From the NCBI GenBank assembly GCA_034211115.1, contig JAXHTH010000085.1:1-8995 (forward strand): a DNA stretch of 8,995 bases, written 5' to 3'. The first letter of the stretch is position 1. Every line of letters begins with the position of its first letter. The position numbers and the translations under genes were made by a program. This DNA comes from JAXHTH01 sp034211115 (GTDB taxonomy: Bacteria > Planctomycetota > Phycisphaerae > Phycisphaerales > SM1A02). The notes under the pieces were generated by a model that saw only the letters and a program-made list of their open reading frames with translations, had not been told where the DNA came from and searched no databases. Below are positions 6,886-8,995 of this stretch, piece by piece.

Positions 6886-7090
6886 TTCTGAGGCATCCTT
6901 CGACCGGTGGTGAAAACCATTGACAAAAGCAGGTCGGGTGGTCAGGTGAAGGAAGGGAATCGTCACGAGCGTCGGCGGCACGCCGCGTCGTGCTCGATCG
7001 CCGTCAACAGCACCCGCCCAACATCATCCGTTTTCCCTCTTGGCCTTTCATCGCCCGTTCAGTGACACAGCGTCCGCGACGGGGGACGGC
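6886..7090 (-). other. coaE-rho spacer
   Basis: No gene is evident. A partial hairpin occurs at 6966-6996 (CGAGC/GCTCG outside CGGCG/CGCCG). A TTGACG is present on the minus strand near 7003-7008, but no matching -10 box follows at the right distance. The rho promoter is therefore not identified. Confidence 0.3.
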
Positions 7091-7708
7091 TCACGACCGG
7101 TGGGATGCCACAATTTGGCTGAGGATCGGACGGACCTGAGCGACCAGGTCGCTCAGATCCCCGTCGTTCTGTATGACATAATCGGCTCTGGACCGCTTCA
7201 CGTCAAGGGGAAGCTGGGAATCTTCTCGGCGCTTCAGATCGGCCTCCTCCCAGCCCCGGGCGGCCCGGAGGCGGGTCAGCCGTGTCTGGCGGGGGGTGTC
7301 CACGAAGAGCACCGCATCGCACGCCTCCTCCAGACCCGCCTCGAAGAGCAGCGGGGCGTCGATGACCAGGGCCGGGGCGTCCGGCGCCGCGGCCGCGAAC
7401 TGCTCGGCGCGCCGCGCCTCGATCCACGGATGGGTCAGACCCTCCAGGCGCCGGCGCTGCCCCGCGTCGGCGAAGACGATGTGCGCCACCGCGCGGCGAT
7501 CGATCTCACCCTCATCATCGAGAATGTCGTTCCCCCACCATTGCACGAGCTGCGCGCGAATGTCCGGATCGCGCAGCGCCGCGCGCGCCATCTCGTCGGA
7601 GTGGGCGACGACGCAGCCCAGGTCGGCGAGGATGTCGGCGACGGCGCTCTTGCCGGAGCCGATCCCGCCGGCCAAACCGATCACAGGCTTTCGGGATCGT
7701 TCAGTCAT
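7091..7708 (-). CDS. coaE: Dephospho-CoA kinase
   Basis: CoaE phosphorylates the 3'-OH of dephospho-CoA with ATP, the last step of coenzyme A synthesis, in the cytoplasm. The 205-residue product starts MTERSRKPVIGLAGGIGSGK, with P-loop GGIGSGKS at 14-21. It continues with the family's HPWIEARR segment, IDAPLLFEAGLEEACD (substrate and Mg site region), a lid RLRAARGWEEADLKRRE and the ending ADYVIQNDGDLSDL. Length matches the family (about 200). ATG 7708 is preferred because GAGGG lies 13 bases upstream. An in-frame ATG at 7732 would add eight residues but has no clear Shine-Dalgarno, so the start is uncertain. It lies between cysS and rho on the same strand. Confidence 0.95.
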   Translation of the reverse strand: MTERSRKPVIGLAGGIGSGKSAVADILADLGCVVAHSDEMARAALRDPDIRAQLVQWWGNDILDDEGEIDRRAVAHIVFADAGQRRRLEGLTHPWIEARRAEQFAAAAPDAPALVIDAPLLFEAGLEEACDAVLFVDTPRQTRLTRLRAARGWEEADLKRREDSQLPLDVKRSRADYVIQNDGDLSDLVAQVRPILSQIVASHRS

Positions 7709-7876
7709 TCGTCGCGTCGGTCGTTCCCTCATCTGCCGATCCAGTCACGCGAGTGAGCCGGGCCGTCCTCGGCCCCGGGTGCTTTCGATTTCGGGAGACG
7801 TTCAGGTGCGCGAAGGGAACAAGTCGAGATCGTGCGCCCCCGGGCTCGAGGACGAGCCGGCTCGCTGTCATGCTGC
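7709..7876 (-). other. cysS-coaE spacer with two small hairpins
   Basis: No gene is evident. Six-pair hairpins occur at 7843-7858 (GGCTCG/CGAGCC, 18 bases past the cysS stop) and 7760-7775 (GGGCCG/CGGCCC, extendable with a bulge). Neither has a T run. The first is the better candidate for the 3' end of the cysS transcript. No clear promoter for coaE was found. Confidence 0.35.
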
Positions 7877-8995
7877 TCATTTCACAATCCGACTCCACGT
7901 CGTCCCTTCCGCGCCGTCCTTGATGGCGATGCCCAGCTCCGCGAGTTCATCGCGGATGCGATCGGCGGCGGCCCAGTCCTTCGCCGCGCGGGCCGCGTCG
8001 CGGTCGGCGATCTTCTGCTCGATGAGCGTGACATCGACATCGCCGGCCTCCTCGTGCGCTTCGTGCTCGAGGCCCAGCACGCCGAGGACGAGATCCATCG
8101 CCTCCAGCGCGTCCAGTTCGGTCTGATAGGGGGGATTCCCCGCCTCGCCGGTCGGCAGAGGGGTATCGAGGCTGTACCGCCCGACGGCCTCGTTTAGTAC
8201 GCCGATCGCGCCGGCGATGTTCAGATCGTTGGCCAGCGATCCCCGGAAGGGATCGAGGGTGGCGCCGAGCGGGCCGGGGTCGGAGGGCGGCATCGGCTTG
8301 TCGCGCGCGTCCCGGAGCATCGAATGCAGCTTCTTCCAGCGCTCGACCTGCCGCTGCGAATCGCGCAATCCCTGGAATGTGAAATTCGCGTTGGAGCGGT
8401 AATGCGTCCTGATAAGCTCCAGGCGGATGGCGGCGGGCGAAGCGCCTTTCCTGAGCAGGTCGCGCAGGGTGAAGAAGTTGCCCTTGCTCTTGGACATCTT
8501 CTCGCCTTCGACGATGAGGTGCCGGCCGTGCAGCCAGTACCGCGCGAAGGTGTCGGCCCCCGTCGCGCCGCGGGCCTGGGCGATCTCGCATTCGTGGTGC
8601 GGGAAGAGGTTGTCCTCGCCGCCGGAGTGGATGTCGATGCGACCGTTCGTGTCTCTGCCCAGCAGCGTCTGGGCCATGACCGAGCACTCCAGGTGCCAGC
8701 CGGGATATCCCTCGCCCCACGGGCTGGGCCATTTCATGATGTGGCTGGGATCGGGCTTCCAGAGCAGGAAGTCGGCCGGGTGCTTCTTCATCGCCTGGGT
8801 GGCGTCGTCGACGCGGCCGCCCGAGCCGGCGCGGAGCGCTTCCAGCGTGTTGCCCGACAGCCGGCCGTAATCGGGGAAGGACTGGACATCGAAATAGACC
8901 GCCCCGTCCTCGGCGACGTAGGCGTGCCCGTTGTCCACCAGCGTCTGCACGAGGTCGATCATCTGGCGGATGTACTGCGTCGGCCGGGGCATGAG
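7877..8995 (-). CDS. cysS: Cysteinyl-tRNA synthetase, C-terminal part (5' end outside window)
   Basis: This class Ia synthetase charges tRNA-Cys with cysteine. The frame is open at the right edge, leaving 372 residues; the N-terminal HIGH motif is outside. Visible features in order: RPTQYIRQMIDLVQTLVDNG and AYVAEDGAVYFDV; then YPGWHLECSVM, whose Cys corresponds to a zinc ligand; then GGEDNLFPHHECEIAQA, with the His and Glu that complete the zinc site; then the KMSKS ATP loop in GEKMSKSKGNFFTLRDLL. A helical DALR-type anticodon-binding region follows. It ends SRIVK with TGA at 7877-7879. The ATG near 8992 is an internal Met, not the start. The zinc ligands and KMSKS are intact, so it should be functional. 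Confidence 0.97.
   Translation of the reverse strand, partial: LMPRPTQYIRQMIDLVQTLVDNGHAYVAEDGAVYFDVQSFPDYGRLSGNTLEALRAGSGGRVDDATQAMKKHPADFLLWKPDPSHIMKWPSPWGEGYPGWHLECSVMAQTLLGRDTNGRIDIHSGGEDNLFPHHECEIAQARGATGADTFARYWLHGRHLIVEGEKMSKSKGNFFTLRDLLRKGASPAAIRLELIRTHYRSNANFTFQGLRDSQRQVERWKKLHSMLRDARDKPMPPSDPGPLGATLDPFRGSLANDLNIAGAIGVLNEAVGRYSLDTPLPTGEAGNPPYQTELDALEAMDLVLGVLGLEHEAHEEAGDVDVTLIEQKIADRDAARAAKDWAAADRIRDELAELGIAIKDGAEGTTWSRIVK

Noticed and set aside
6808..6981. Extended N-terminus for Rho from ATG 6981
   Set aside because: The extension lacks Rho features and covers a foldable leader, and AGGAG precedes ATG 6807.
7003..7008. TTGACG on the minus strand as a rho promoter -35 box
   Set aside because: No plausible -10 box lies 16-18 bases downstream.
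7760..7858. Two hairpins with AGGA/TCCT loops as a related repeat pair
   Set aside because: The stems differ in sequence and short GC stems are frequent here; the loop match is probably chance.

Overview
The window is GC-rich bacterial chromosome. Apart from one partial gene at the left edge, every gene lies on the minus strand. The gene content is mostly core information processing: EF-Tu, ribosomal protein L33, SecE, NusG, Rho, dephospho-CoA kinase, cysteinyl-tRNA synthetase and two tRNAs. The single-copy pilin-like protein has a type IV prepilin N-terminus and a C-terminal processing-associated DG motif. That protein type is very common in Planctomycetota, so a planctomycete (possibly Phycisphaerae-like) is my best guess. 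This rests on recognising protein types by eye, not on a phylogeny.

Layout from right to left, in the direction of transcription. (1) cysS enters from the right edge with its 5' part missing and ends at 7877. (2) coaE (7091-7708) follows. (3) After a 283-base gap that contains a foldable leader comes rho (5383-6807). (4) A putative promoter precedes a pilin-like gene (4287-5153), which ends at a strong GC hairpin. (5) A sigma70-like promoter near 4089-4116 starts the translation and secretion cluster: tRNA-Thr(GGT), tuf, rpmG, tRNA-Trp(CCA), secE, nusG. This order (tuf, rpmG, tRNA-Trp, secE, nusG) is a conserved bacterial arrangement that normally runs on into rplK-rplA-rplJ-rplL-rpoBC. (6) Here nusG is instead followed by a 344-base cluster of palindromic repeats. 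Converging on it from the left is the 3' part of a REP-associated tyrosine transposase (RAYT) gene (2-544).

The most interesting part is the RAYT and repeat module at 2-884. It holds six copies of a 19-base palindrome arranged as one monomer, one inverted dimer and one tandem trimer with about 57-base spacing. The monomer and trimer are bounded by GTAA and TTAC; the dimer clearly has only the GTAA end. Copies differ at paired stem positions in a compensatory way, and the RAYT stop codon lies inside the first repeat's GTAA foot. A second point of interest is a terminator-like hairpin with seven Ts lying between the putative tRNA-Thr/tuf promoter and the first tRNA. It could act as an attenuator for the whole translation cluster. 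A third is a nested inverted repeat just upstream of rho.
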